Source: Timema cristinae
Taxonomy: Eukaryota > Arthropoda > Insecta > Phasmatodea > Timematidae
Direction of reading: 5' to 3'
Assembly (NCBI GenBank): GCA_039000515.1
Contig: JBCFYV010000001.1
Span: 56,095,372 to 56,159,371 of the forward strand
Length of the DNA stretch: 64,000 nucleotides
Shown here: positions 34,362-45,179 of the stretch, piece after piece
Numbering within the stretch: the first letter of the stretch is position 1
Layout of the letters: each line of letters begins with the position of its first letter
Translations under genes and position numbers: made by a program
Notes under the pieces: generated by a model
Database searches by the model: none
What the model saw: the letters and a program-made list of their open reading frames with translations, nothing else
Told to the model about the DNA's origin: nothing

Positions 34362-34549
34362 TTTTTAATTATTGTTCCCTTAATTTAAATCATAAAAAAA
34401 TTTATACTGTTCCACCCCCAAAATGCACAGATGACATAAATATATTTTTCACTATTTAATTTAAGTTTCTGTTGATGACTTATCTGTGATCTTCTTTAGA
34501 CTCGTCTCCACCCCTTGTCTCCTTTGGTGATGGTAAGCAGCTTCTCTCG

Positions 34550-34705
34550 GTCCTCGACGCTGCTTACTGCTTATCTTGGTCCTCGGCGTTGCTTCCTGCT
34601 TTATCTCGGCGTTGCTTACTGCTTATCTTGGTCCTCGGCGTTGCTTACTGCTTATCTTGGTCCTCGGCGTTGCTTACTGCTTATCTCGGTCTTCGGCGTT
34701 GTCCT
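34550..34705 (-). repeat. 29-bp tandem repeat in retrotransposon leader
   Basis: About five units of GGTCCTCGGCGTTGCTTACT + GCTTATCTT (plus-strand reading), one with a deletion. Lies in the 5' untranslated leader between the primer site and gag. Confidence 0.93.
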
Positions 34706-34719
34706 CTACTGCTTACCTC

Positions 34720-34885
34720 GGGGAGGTATTTCGTGACGATCTCGGGGAGATAATTCGTGCTGGTATCTTGTGCTGTATCTCGGGGAGGTAATTCGTGCTG
34801 TATCTCGTGCTGTATCTCGGGGAGGTATCTCGTGCTGTATCTCGGGGAGGTATCTCGTGCTGTATCTCGGGGAGGTATCTCGTGC
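34720..34885 (-). repeat. 25-bp tandem repeat in retrotransposon leader
   Basis: About six units of GGGGAGGTATCTCGTGCTGT + ATCTC (plus-strand reading), directly after the 29-bp array and ending ~20 bases from the primer-binding site. Confidence 0.93.
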
Positions 34886-34903
34886 CCCTAAGTTGGGAAG
34901 CCA
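34885..34903 (-). other. Primer-binding site
   Basis: The minus strand reads TGGCTTCCCAACTTAGGGG, starting two bases after the 5' LTR. The TGG matches the CCA end of a tRNA. I did not assign the isoacceptor. Confidence 0.8.
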
Positions 34904-34905
34904 AT

Positions 34906-35525
34906 TGTAACTTTTTGGAATTACGTTACCGCGATGGGCGCCTATTGACGAATTATGATTAATACACTTTTCATTTTGACATGTTTTTTATTGCTGAATT
35001 AGTTTAATTAATGCGAAAATAGATCATGTCGAAATATATATGCGGGCTAGCGTGGACAGGTGTTGCTAGACGCCAAACTCCCAACTCCCAACTCCCAACT
35101 AACCACTCCCAACTCCCAACTGAACACTGCCTTTATGTTACACCATCCCTTGTATATATTCCTTGGTCATGGAAGCTTCGAGAAGGTTTAGTTTAGAAAA
35201 ACAAAATACAAGACAAAAACATCTCTGTTTTACTCGAAGCTTCTAGAGCCGGAAAATGACTCAAGTTACATTTTAAAATCTCTCTTCGAACCTTCGAGAA
35301 GAGGAAGTTACTATTAAAATTATATATATTGTCAAACTGACTTGACTGGTGTCACGTGCGTGACGTCACTGATCAGTGGCTTTTGCCTTCTTAGAAGAAG
35401 AAGTGCTTTAAGCGCCATTTAATATACTATATAATTTAAATGAAATAAGATATGTTTATAAAATTAGGACGATATTATTGTCAATGCTTTCACATACTTT
35501 TTAGGGGCAAATCAATTACATTACA
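34906..35525 (-). repeat. 5' LTR (right on plus strand)
   Basis: Begins TGTAACTTTTTGG and ends ATTACATTACA on the plus strand. It contains a 7-bp repeat patch (CCCAACT)n at about 35078-35121. Confidence 0.97.
35152..35368 (-). promoter_or_regulatory. U3 promoter: TATA-like site, heat-shock-like triplets, CRE and E-box
   Basis: In minus-strand order: CACGTG core (35353-35358) next to TGACGTCA (35361-35368); then TTCGAACCTTCGAGAA (35285-35300), GAAGCTTCTAGAG (35236-35248) and GAAGCTTCGAGAA (35172-35184); then a TATATA run (35152-35159). The last of the three is a perfect three-unit heat shock element (GAA-2-TTC-2-GAA). All motifs recur in the other LTR, for example 25730-25742. This is motif evidence only. 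Confidence 0.55.
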
Positions 35526-35529
35526 ATAG
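35526..35529. repeat. Right 4-bp target duplication (ATAG) of LTR element
   Basis: ATAG directly after the LTR, as at 25459-25462. Confidence 0.85.
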
Positions 35530-36620
35530 ATCTAGGAGTATTGTCATGAGCAAAACTTTACTAGTTACATTATATAAGTATGTTTCATAAATATGGTTAT
35601 GTTATTAGTATAGGCTTTCAAGACGGGCTTATTATAATCCTTTTAAAGTTACTTTTTGAACGGCTTAGTCCATAGATGTAGATGAAGGGTTGTATTCATT
35701 CTTGCTTACTATATTGTGCCTTGTTCAATATAATTTGCTAAATTTACATGTGGAATGATAACGTTATCTAATGATGTAAATATGTCCTAATTAGTTAAAT
35801 GCGATTCGATCGCTTTCTATTAATATTGTTTTGAATTGTTCAGAACGTATATTACTATTTCACATGGTACGCAACCTCTTGATATTGTACTGTAGTTCCT
35901 TATGAGACTGATCCTTTTCTCTGAAAATAAATAGACCTTTAGGCCTTTATTGATTTAATGTAATTCGTATGCATTCAAGTTTAGAAAACCCCTAACTCCC
36001 TCAAAGTATATTGCTGATTTAGGTGTTATATTATTTGTTCAGATAGCTAGGTCTGGATACTTGGACTGGCTTTTTTGAGAGTAGGTCAATTAAAGATCCC
36101 TGTTGATCTGTCTTTTTTATTTTTTACCTTGCAACCTTTTCAATATGGCTTGTTTCTTAGGCATGCGTGGCGTGCATGTTCAAGTTACCTAAGAGTCTAG
36201 TGAGAACGGTTTAATGAGTCCATATGAACGATACTGACAGTTAATCTAAACATGTTTTAAATATATCACTAAACAAAACACTTTAAAGGTTGAAAAATAA
36301 AACAAATAAACATTTAAATAATAATTTTAACATAAAATTTGCTAGGTAAGATTTATGTACCGTTCACAAACAAGATTAGAATATAATAATGAAACTTACA
36401 AAAGGCTTGAGGTCTATAAAGAGCATTCATTGTTGCATTAATCCAAAGTTCCCAAGTTCAATTCCCATGTCCAGGTGTAGGTAGCTCTTTAGAAAATATT
36501 TTAATAAAACTGAGAGTATTATTTATGTAATTGTTTGAACATCTAACAGCCTTGGAATATATAATTTTGAAACATAAGGTAATTTGTAAAGTGTTTAACT
36601 TATCTTTTTTTCTGAACCAG
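35530..36620. other. AT-rich stretch without gene
   Basis: Host flank of the LTR element. 36405-36500 has a weak tRNA-like segment (AAGTTCAATTCCCATGTCCAG) similar to SINE-D. Nothing else recognised. Confidence 0.45.
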
Positions 36621-36633
36621 AATTTTCACTATA

Positions 36634-36891
36634 GTAATAATAATATTTAGCCCCGCGTCTTACTACCCGTTCGGGTTATACGCTTTAAGTAATAATTTCG
36701 CCAATGGATTAGGAATTGGGAAGGATGAATTATAGGAAGTGAACCCGCATTTGCGTGGAAGGAGAGTGGAAAACCATTTAGGTAAACCACCCCTAGTTCA
36801 CCCGACCGTGATTCGAACCTCGATCTCCCCGTCCTCAGCAGTCGGGCTCAACACGATAAGCGCGTTAGCCAACTACGCCACAGAGGCGGGT
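36634..36891 (-). repeat. SINE-B copy with 13-bp target duplication
   Basis: Flanked by AATTTTCACTATA (36621-36633 and 36892-36904). On the minus strand: CCGCCTCTGTGGCGTAGTTG (head), GAGGTTCGAATCACGGTCGG (box B), body GTTTTCCACTCTCC..., CACGCAAATGCGGGTTCAC, then the shared tail and an AAT-rich end. Confidence 0.93.
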
Positions 36892-37075
36892 AATTTTCAC
36901 TATAAAGTTTATCATTCCTAACTTGATGTAGTTGATGAAAAGTATATTTTCAAGCATTGACCAAACTAAATAAAATATTTCACCCAAGGAATTACCGCAG
37001 AGACAGTTGAAAATTTTCTGATTCTGGATCCTTACAAATGTATCTATAGTCCAAACATAGGAATATTTTTTATCA

Positions 37076-37316
37076 CCGCGTATTACTACCCGTTTAAACT
37101 ATACGCATATGTAGGGCCCACTAATCACGCTAGTGATTTTAAGAATGGGGTATATTTATAAGAAGAAATGTACCCGCATTTATGTGACGCAAGAGTGGAA
37201 AAGTTACATTCAGTAGACCCGACCGAGATTCGAACCTCAATCTCCCCATCATACGCAGTCTAGTATACTGCGAGAGTAGTGCCATAGACTATGCGGCCAC
37301 CGAAGCGGATGCACAG
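37076..37316 (-). repeat. SINE-B copy (minus)
   Basis: The minus strand reads a GGTGGCCGCATAGTCTATGG head, GAGGTTCGAATCTCGGTCGG box B, the body, and the tail with CGGGTAGTAATACGCGGTG. Moderately diverged; I saw no clear duplication. Confidence 0.85.
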
Positions 37317-37751
37317 GAAAAGTTTCTTCTGATTTTTTTGCTGAAGAAACTAATTTTCGAACTTTTCTTTCATTAAAATCTTCATTATCGTATGTCCAAT
37401 AACGCCAATCCTCAAACCGATTGTTGATGGACTAGTTAGTCCTCCTCTGATAGGATCATTGAAATAGTTAGCATCTGTATCATGTCCAACTAATCAAGGC
37501 AACAACTGCATTTCAAATGACAGATAATTTTTAGTAAGCATAACCACAATTAATGTACAAAACTGAGGATTCTGGAATCATGTCAGCTATTGGTTGCATA
37601 TCACTATTCATATACACAAAATATTCATCTATTGAATGTTTTGCTATATTTTGACCAGAAACATAATTCATTAGAATCATGAACTACACAAAATGTTCAA
37701 ATAAAGTAAATTACACTAGAAACCAACATCCCGAACAGTAAAACAAACTGA
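37317..37751. other. AT-rich stretch without gene
   Basis: Nothing recognised. Confidence 0.5.
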
Positions 37752-37765
37752 AATAATTATCAATA

Positions 37766-37922
37766 ACATCTTGTGAATGTGTGGAATGCCAGGCCGCCAC
37801 CGTGGTTCGGATTCCACGTTAAACTGTAGGTCCTTCATTTCATCTAACACAATCACCCTACCATTACACATTAGCGTAAGTGCGTACAACCCGAACGGGT
37901 AGTAAGACGCGGTGCTAATAAT
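37766..37922 (+). repeat. 5'-truncated SINE-A copy with 14-bp target duplication
   Basis: Starts at ACATCTTGTGAATGTGTGG, lacking the tRNA head, and runs through CACCGTGGTTCGGATTCCAC to the tail and (AAT)n. Flanks AATAATTATCAATA (37752-37765) and AATAATTAGCAATA (37923-37936) differ by one base. Confidence 0.92.
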
Positions 37923-38028
37923 AATAATTAGCAATACTGCACGTGGCTGTTTTGTTGACCGGCCTCAGCGCAGTGTTGCCAAACTTCAGTATTCCGGCCT
38001 ATAAAGGCGGCCGTGTAAGATACTATTC

Positions 38029-38130
38029 GGAAGACCTAGACGCAAGTGTGAGGATAACATTATAATGGACCTGAAAGAGATAGGATGTAATGATGGCGAC
38101 TGGATAGAACTAACTCAAGATAGAAATAGG
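38029..38130 (+). pseudogene. LINE ORF2 C-terminal relic
   Basis: One frame reads GRPRRKCEDNI, IMDLKEIGCNDG and DWIELTQDRNR, then TGA. This is the highly conserved terminal motif of non-LTR element proteins (G-R-P-R-x-x-W-E-D-N-I ... D-W-I-x-L-A-Q-D-R-x-R-W). The usual tryptophan is Cys in the first block. Only 34 codons survive. The motif D-W-I-E-L is also encoded, on the minus strand, by the minisatellite at 39581-39961. Confidence 0.85.
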
Positions 38131-39580
38131 TGACGTACTTTAGTAGGTGCGACAGTTAATTTTAGAATTCTAAGCTACATAAAGTAAGTGATTCTAGGGT
38201 TTAAATTCTAGTTGATATGTATGTTTAAGAAACGCTAGCATAGGTCATAAGGAAAGGAAAATTACCACACAATTGTCCATACCAAAGAAAGAAAATTTTA
38301 CCTTTTACGAAACATATAAGATCAACAAGTCTTCACTAACAGGCAAACATACCAGAAAATACCTCCTCCTCCTTGACTTCATAATAATAAGAAGGAAACC
38401 TTCATTTCCAAGGTACAAAATAATACTTATCCAACCAATCAACGACACACACTTTCCAAGCATATATCACTCTATTTGTGTCAAATATACTATTTTACGA
38501 ACTTGAAACTTTTACCTATGCATCCGGGATTAGCGAATAATTAAACAATAAAATGTCGATGCAACACCCGTGACCATCAATAAAACGTTCAATATCTGAC
38601 ATAACTTGTGTTCACTGACCTAAATTTGAACTAAATTACCTTGGATTCAACAACGCACATCTATTTATGTTTATGTTAATAAAATGAATAGTTATTTTGT
38701 TTATCATGATAATTGCCCGAAATCTACCACATGCAGTGGTCTGGATTTTAAAATTAGTAGCCCCTGGGTACAAAAATGTGCGCCTCGGTGCTGTATTTTA
38801 GATGTTTGTAACATTTATTTAAATGTATTAATTGAAGCAAAGAAAAGCTTTGCTTGGGTACTTCTACTATTATTTTATATTGTTAAAATTTTATTTCAGC
38901 TATTTGAGATTTTATATAATTTTAAAATTATAACAAGTTGCTTAAATATTCAAATTTCGAAGAAAATAGATACATTTATTGGATCTAGATTTTCTCCTAA
39001 TTGGCTAATAATTCAAAAGCTAGTTTTCAAATAAAAATGTAGATAGAAGGCCACCTTTTTTTAATATTCGAAAGTATTATAGATAGTCTGCAGCATTCTA
39101 ACCATAAAATCAGTGAATTATCACTAACCACGTTATCCTTTGAAGATCTTTCATCTTTTTAGTCTAGCTTGACAAACTACCAAATAATCCCTACAAAGTT
39201 TTGCTGCCATTACTCTTGCAAAACCCACCTACTGTTGTGGATGGAGACTGAACCCAGATCCATTAAATCCCAAGTTTTAATAGTTCTTGTAATGGAGACG
39301 TTTAACCACCGGAAAGCTACGCGAACTTACATGTTTAACGTTTCTTTGGTGTAATAGTTTAAATCTAAGGATTTATTCTAAGGGTACATCAACTAGAGTC
39401 CACACACTTCACTCGTTTACAACAAGCGAGTTAAAATAAAACTCGCTGTAGTGAAATAGCGTTCTCTTTCACTTGTTTATTACTGTCATTATTTGGCGTT
39501 TTAAGGCACACAACACAAAATATAATAGCATAGTTAATATTCAATCTCAGTCACCTGTACTACAATTTTTTTTTTCATTG
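38131..39580. other. AT-rich stretch without gene
   Basis: The frame 38684-39034 is AT-rich and has no family match. Nothing else recognised. Confidence 0.45.
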
Positions 39581-39961
39581 GTCCTATCCTGAGCTAGTTC
39601 TATCCAGTCCACCTCACTACACCTTATTCCTATCTTGAGCTAGTTCTATCCAGTCCACCTCACTACACCCTATTCCTATCTTGAGCTAGTTCTATCCAGT
39701 CCACCTCACTACACCCTATTCCTATTTTGAGCTAGTTCTATCCAGTCCACCTCACTACACCCTATTCCTATCTTGAGCTAGTTCTATCCAGTCCACCTCA
39801 CTACACCCTATTCCTATCTTGAGCTAGTTCTATCCAGTCCACCTCACTACACCCTATTCCTATCTTGAGCTAGTTCTATCCAGTCCACCTCACTACACCC
39901 TATTCCTATCTTGAGCTAGTTCTATCCAGTCCACCTCACTACACCCTATTCCTATCTTGAG
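39581..39961 (-). repeat. 46-bp minisatellite, ~8 copies, LINE-derived unit
   Basis: Plus-strand unit TTGAGCTAGTTCTATCCAGT + CCACCTCACTACACCCTATTCCTATC, nearly identical between copies. On the minus strand the unit encodes VDWIELAQDRNR, the conserved end of LINE ORF2 proteins, as in the relic at 38029-38130. Confidence 0.96.
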
Positions 39962-40167
39962 CATTATTATGACGGATTTTCTATGCCCTCTGCATTTTAT
40001 ATTTTTTGATTCTTACCTTTCGTCCTAGCAATTACGGGAGGGAAAGTTTAACAACTGACATTCGAGGGAGATAACTAATTATTTCCTTCATTAGAAGTGC
40101 AGCTTCCTCAGAGGTCGTTAAACTTAGTTTATTAAATGTCCACATCCTCTTGTAGCTATTGTATATC

Positions 40168-40332
40168 ATTATTATTATTATTAGCACCGCGTCTTACTAC
40201 CCGTTCGGGTTATACGCACTTACGCTAATGTGTAATGTTAGGGTGATTGTGAGATGAAATGAAGGACCTACAGTTTAACGTGGAATCCGAACCACGGTGG
40301 AGGCCTGGCATTCCCCACATTCACAAGATGTC
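40168..40332 (-). repeat. 5'-truncated SINE-A copy with 10-bp target duplication
   Basis: Flanked by ATTGTATATC (40158-40167 and 40333-40342). The minus strand starts GACATCTTGTGAATGTGGGG and ends with the shared tail and (AAT)n. Confidence 0.92.
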
Positions 40333-41491
40333 ATTGTATATCGCTGGGGTATTTGGGTTTTTATATAATATACTAAAAATTATAATACTTCTTAAATCCG
40401 CAATTGGCAGTTGCTCAGTCTGCTTAAAACTTTAGATTGATTAATTTAAAATACTGCTAAACAACATGTGTGAAATTTGTTATTCTAATTTTTACTTAGT
40501 TATGTATTTCATGTCATTTCTGAAATTTTATTTATATAGTTGGATTAAAATATACAATATTATACAATATTCTTGGAATATGTAAATTTAGTTCAGTACA
40601 TTCTATAAAACGTGTTCTCATAACTCTGTTTATTTTTAAAAGGAAAATCACCAACTAATCTAAATCCTCTTTTTTTAATATAATGAAAAATAAGAAAATC
40701 TAACATATCTGAATACATCTTAACTTATTCATTTAGCATGGTTTTTATTCATTTCAATATACTTGTCGGATAAAATATGTTTTAGGGTTTTCAGAGGGAA
40801 TACTAACAGCATAACTTATATTCACATTTATTAATTTTCGAAATAAATTCTTCATAATCTAATTATATCCAATCTAATTTGGATAGATGACCTCAACAAT
40901 AGTATTCTCAAGAGTTTTTCAAAGATTTTCAACAGTATGAGAAAGCTTTGGTTAGATTATCTATCTCTTTTATTCTCGTGAAAGACTTCATCCATTCCAT
41001 TTGATAGCCTTTTTTTGTTTCAATCCATTCTCAGAGCCATAATATTTAATGGATTGATCAAACTTTTCTTTCAATCTCACTTATTTAAGTGATTTCTAAA
41101 AATCATTCTAAAGTGCCTATTTTAAGAAATTCCCAGATAAATTTTCCAACATATAAACATAAGTTGGAAAGAAAATAACCAAAAAATTAGCTTTGAACTT
41201 TATTGTCCAAGAAGAAGTTTCTTATCACCCCTAAAAAAATCATGAAGCGGAAAAAAACGGTATTGTAGTTAATGAAGATTAGGTAAGAGATAGTTAGAAA
41301 CTTTGTAGCTCCAAGCATTGCTGGGATGAGGGTTTTGGAAGAAGAAGGGTTTTAAAGAATGATAGGGTCATAACAAACCTCGAAGGGTATGAAGTGGTTT
41401 TACTGAACCTCTCTGCCTTCAACCCTAAGAAAAAGAAAGTTTTCTCAGTGTGTCCGTCTTTCTAACTCGTGGTACATTTCTTTTGCAGTCA

Positions 41492-41647
41492 CCAAAGGAC
41501 GTCAGGAATGTAAGAGAATATAGAAGCCGTGAAATTAAAATTCTTCTTAACGTTACGTTCCAAAGCGTTTCCCTAGAGCCACCAGACTCGTCTCCCCTTC
41601 CTCCCGTGGTATTCTCAACTGACATCGACAAATATTTGTCTTCTTAG
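41492..41647 (+). other. Weak candidate for a host terminal exon
   Basis: After an acceptor-like TTCTTTTGCAG (41481-41491), a frame is open for 51 codons (SPKDVRNVREYRSREIKILL at its start, ending DIDKYLSS) to TAG. Codon and residue use look more protein-like than the surroundings. No matching donor, upstream exon or polyadenylation signal was found and I recognise no family, so this may be chance. Confidence 0.15.
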
Positions 41648-41826
41648 CTCTAGCAGAGGAACTAACAGTTTTATTTTTCTTTCCCACCACTTGACAGATA
41701 CTACACGATTAGATGAGAAGTTATTCCACGTTTTGGTGAGAAGGTATTTATTTGAAAGTTAACCATTACCGAGGTCAATTGATTTGGGAGGATGGTTTTA
41801 GGTTCACTCGAACCTAGTTTGGTTAA

Positions 41827-41862
41827 TTATGATGATTATGCATATAGCCCTGATGGGTAGTA
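41827..41862 (+). repeat. SINE 3'-tail fragment (plus)
   Basis: GCATATAGCCCTGATGGGTA then GTAAGACGTAAT, a mutated shared tail without body. Confidence 0.6.
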
Positions 41863-43198
41863 AGACGTAATATGTAAATAAGTACATAAATCCATGGATT
41901 CCACTAGGAAAATAATTCAAACACTATAATTATTTATACTACTATTTTCTGAAGTATTCTGTCATTGTTCAAATGATTGTTTATGCAATACTTATTTCTA
42001 TCCTTTTAATTAGTAGTATAAACCTTGTTCTGATATTATAAGAAAGTTAAGTAATTTCTTTTAATTTACACATACCAGGTCGTTTCACCGCAAGTGGGCC
42101 ATTTTAATTATTTATTGATTTAGTTTGTTAATTATAAAGAAATAGAAGGTGGAATTGTCATATTTGTTTCGAATCGTGCTGCCTATAATTTAAAAGCACG
42201 GAAAATAGTACACCAAATTTTATCATTTTAAGGAAATACCGAGAATAATTTTTGTTAAATAAAATATTTGTTCTCGGTACTATTTTATTACTTAAAAACT
42301 GGGAAGATGTATTTTAACATTATTTTATAAACAGTATAAAATAGATTTTAAAACAATTTAAAATTTATTTTTAATCAAAATATAATTATAAAATGACGCA
42401 CTTCTGATGAAGCGCATTCGTAATAAGTAAACTTTAAATTTTCTTATCTGAATTATAGATTCAAGCTTTGGTCATTGAAACAGCCGTAGCCGGATACATT
42501 GTTGAATTAAATTAAAACCACAACAGCTGAACTTTGGGATCAAACCCGAGACACTTCGCTCAGCACATTTATACTCTTTCCCCGAGCTGCTCATGGAACT
42601 AACGACAACTTAAAGCTTACTTAAACTCGAGACAAAGATGGCTGTGGTATTATTTATTGCTAGAGATCCATAAAAATGCTTTTAATTTTAGTTAAATTCC
42701 GTTTTTTAAATCTTACTTTTCGGTATTTTTTCATGTTTATTCAAAATTACATGTTATCTAAGGTGTTTAAGTATCATGACATATTGAGACAATGTATACA
42801 AAAATAGAATTTATTATTGAAACCTTATATATTTGCTTTGAAATTCTTTGTCAAGTTTGTCTGCATGTTTCACAATTCTGTAGCCTAAAGTTAGCCTACA
42901 CTACAAACAAATACTAATAAAACCACAGCAAGGTCAGAATTTCTGCTTAATTTCTCCTTAATTTTGTGTTTATTTAAAGATTTATTTTGTAAAAGCAGTG
43001 TTATTTCGTTTTATGGGAGGATTTCGTGTAACAAGACAATTTCGTTTTATTTAATTTTTTCAAAAACATTGTAAATGATATCTATAAACTCTCAAAGGAA
43101 AAAGTACTTGATTCCATCTTTGTATGGCTCGTTTCACTTTATGGATCCTCACCATTTTTACGGGGCTCTAGTTATAGCTGATAGTAGCCAGTGATTTC

Positions 43199-43265
43199 CG
43201 TTAATCGTCCCGTATCCAAGGTCATTCTTCTCTCATAGTTTAAAGGCAGTCTCTGTGATAGGCGT
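43199..43265 (-). repeat. SINE-D fragment (minus)
   Basis: Reversed upstream part of family D (minus: GCCTATCACAGAGACTGCC ... GGGACGATTA), aligning with 43925-44000. Confidence 0.6.
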
Positions 43266-43380
43266 ATTCATTATTTGGCTCATAATACATTATATAAGTA
43301 TATTTATGTATATAAAGGCTATGTATAACATAATTGCATATATATATATATAGACTACGTGTACAACTATAGCTATTATA

Positions 43381-43672
43381 AGGTAACCTGATGGTCTAGG
43401 GTTAAGGTGTCGGACTTCTGTGCTAGGGGTCCGGGGTTCAATCCCCGGTCCCGGCACAGATTTATCTGATTACCAAACCCTTCCTTCACCTCTGATAAGG
43501 CGTGTATTAATAACAACTTGTGAAAGTGGGAAATGCCAGGCCTTCACCGTGGTTCGGATCCCACGTTAAACTGTAGGTCCTCCATTTAATCTCACAATCA
43601 TCCTACCATTACACATAAGCGCAAGTGCGTATAAACTGAATGGGTAGTAAGACGTAGTGCCAATAATAGTTT
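43381..43672 (+). repeat. Full-length SINE-A copy with 13-bp target duplication
   Basis: Flanks TATAGCTATTATA (43368-43380) and TATAGCTGTTATA (43673-43685). The tRNA-like head has box-A-like GGTCTAGGGTTAAGGTGTC and box B GGGGTTCAATCCCC. The body has CCGTGGTTCGGATCCCACG and the tail is moderately mutated. Belongs to the subtype with an extra ~14 bases (ATTAATAACAA) before the body. Confidence 0.93.
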
Positions 43673-43719
43673 TATAGCTGTTATATTGTATGTACAATAT
43701 ATAGATATATATGGATAGC

Positions 43720-43721
<2 letters not shown>

Positions 43722-43779
<58 letters not shown>
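43722..43779. repeat. (AT)n microsatellite
   Basis: Uninterrupted AT dinucleotides of about 58 bases. Confidence 0.97.
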
Positions 43780-43782
<3 letters not shown>

Positions 43783-43794
43783 GTGTACATTAGA

Positions 43795-44003
43795 GACGTC
43801 ACCATATCTGCTTCTCTCAGTTTTGGTTCTTGACTCCGATTATTAATTCTGAAAATTGAAAAATGACACCTGGACACGGGAATTGGATTTGGGACCTTTG
43901 GCTTAGTACGCCAAGGCTCTAACCTTAGAGTTATCAAGGATTCGTCCCGTGCCCAGGGTCATTCTTCATTCATATTTTAAGGCAGAGTCTATGATGGACG
44001 TGC
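43795..44003 (-). repeat. SINE-D copy (minus), left half of inverted pair
   Basis: The minus strand reads GAAGAATGACCCTGGGCACG, a degenerate tRNA-like segment (GGTTAGAGCCTTGGCGTAC), CAATTCCCGTGTCCAGGTG, then TCATTTTTCAATTTTCAG. Same order as 44005-44170 on the plus strand. Confidence 0.8.
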
Positions 44004-44004
44004 G

Positions 44005-44170
44005 GAAATAATCGGCTACTAATGTGTGACTCTGCTTTAAAATATTAGTGAAGAATGACCCTGAAACGGGACGATTCCTGGATAGCTCACTGGTTAGAGC
44101 ATTGGCGTATTAGAACAAAGGTCCCGGTTACAATTCCGTGTACATGTGGCATTTTCAATTTTTAGAATAT
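44005..44170 (+). repeat. SINE-D copy (plus), right half of inverted pair
   Basis: Contains a tRNA-like cloverleaf region (about 44077-44146): CCTGGA acceptor-like start, TAGCTCACTGGTTAGAGCA D-arm, an anticodon-arm-like TTGGCGTATTAGAACAA, and box-B-like GGTTACAATTCC. The 3' acceptor side is degraded here (TACATG) but is TCCAGG in the sister copy. A pseudo-tRNA head, not a functional tRNA gene. Confidence 0.75.
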
Positions 44171-45179
44171 GATATCTTGATGGAGAATTCCTCAATAAAA
44201 ATAATTAATAATAGCTTCGGCTATTTGATTCCGTTATCTAAGTTCAACCTCGGTTTTTTCGATTCTCGATTTCAATTTTTGAAAATTTCCTACTTCATGA
44301 TTTTTCCAAGCATCCACCCTCATATAAAATATATTTATTCAATTTCATAATACAGCAAAAAACTAAATAAATGTATATTATATAGTATTAATAAATGAAC
44401 TTTAGTGTTTACCAGAAAAAAATCCTTTTATCAAGTATTAAAGCATATATGCGTAAATTAATATAATAATTAGGATTTTCAATAGTATAAATGTATTTTA
44501 CCTTCAAATAAAGACATAATTAGTCAAACAGCTATAAATAGTTTAAGAATAAGGTAGAATAAACGTTGGTGAAAGCACAAGTCTTCTAAACTCAGCAAAT
44601 ACGGTCGTTAAATTGAACAAAAATATATAGCAAATAAACTAATATAGAGATAATCGTTCACTAATCATTCTGAATTTTTACGTTTTGCTTAATTACCAGT
44701 AATTTCATTGAAAGTTAAGAATCGAAGTATCGAGAATCGTAATATTAAGATCGATTCTTGATTATTTCGATACCAGTAAGAATCGAGGGTATTACGGAAT
44801 CAAAGAATCAAGTTTTACATCATTCCCATATATATAATATATAATCAATAATATATATTATAATATTGATTTTGAAGCTCGTTTAGTTCGAGACTCCCGC
44901 CACCCTCCCCACAATTCAGTGGGTGGATGAACGGCCAGAGCAAGCTAAGCTCGGGCAACATACGAGGTGTGTACAGTATAATGTGTGGCTCACCTAGTTA
45001 GTATGGCTAGAGCTCACCGTGACATTCACCCAGGTCACGTGACCCTCCCAAGGGACATGTTTAGCGAGCAGATGGGTCTTGTTGCCAAGCCGATACCAGA
45101 GGGGGTAGCTTGGTTTGCCTGGAGGCCTGCCTTTCCTGTTGCGTTGAACCGTAGGCTATACTTGGGACCATCAGTAGCG
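44171..45179. other. AT-rich, then GC-richer unidentified stretch
   Basis: 44880-45180 is clearly GC-richer than its surroundings, with open frames on both strands (44985-45233 plus, 45035-45316 minus). I recognise no protein family; it may be an unclassified repeat. Confidence 0.4.

Larger units (their letters stand above)
25463..35525 (-). mobile_element. Ty3/gypsy-type LTR retrotransposon, 10.06 kb, minus strand
   Basis: Two nearly identical terminal repeats (25463-26083, 621 bp; 34906-35525, 620 bp) enclose minus-strand gag, protease, reverse transcriptase, RNase H and integrase, in the Ty3/gypsy order with integrase last. ATAG flanks both ends. A tRNA-primer-binding site follows the 5' LTR and a G-rich polypurine tract precedes the 3' LTR. 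By eye the LTRs differ at only a few positions (two near the start, one small indel, one G/A), so insertion was recent. Yet gag and pol carry a stop and several frame changes, so this copy is unlikely to be autonomous. No envelope gene is visible. Confidence 0.97.
40343..43198. other. Long AT-rich stretch, one weak exon candidate
   Basis: Apart from the SINE-tail fragment at 41827-41862 and the possible exon at 41492-41647, I recognise nothing. Confidence 0.4.

Noticed and set aside
44077..44146. Possible intact tRNA gene
   Set aside because: The 3' acceptor strand is mutated and the sequence recurs as part of a dispersed repeat.
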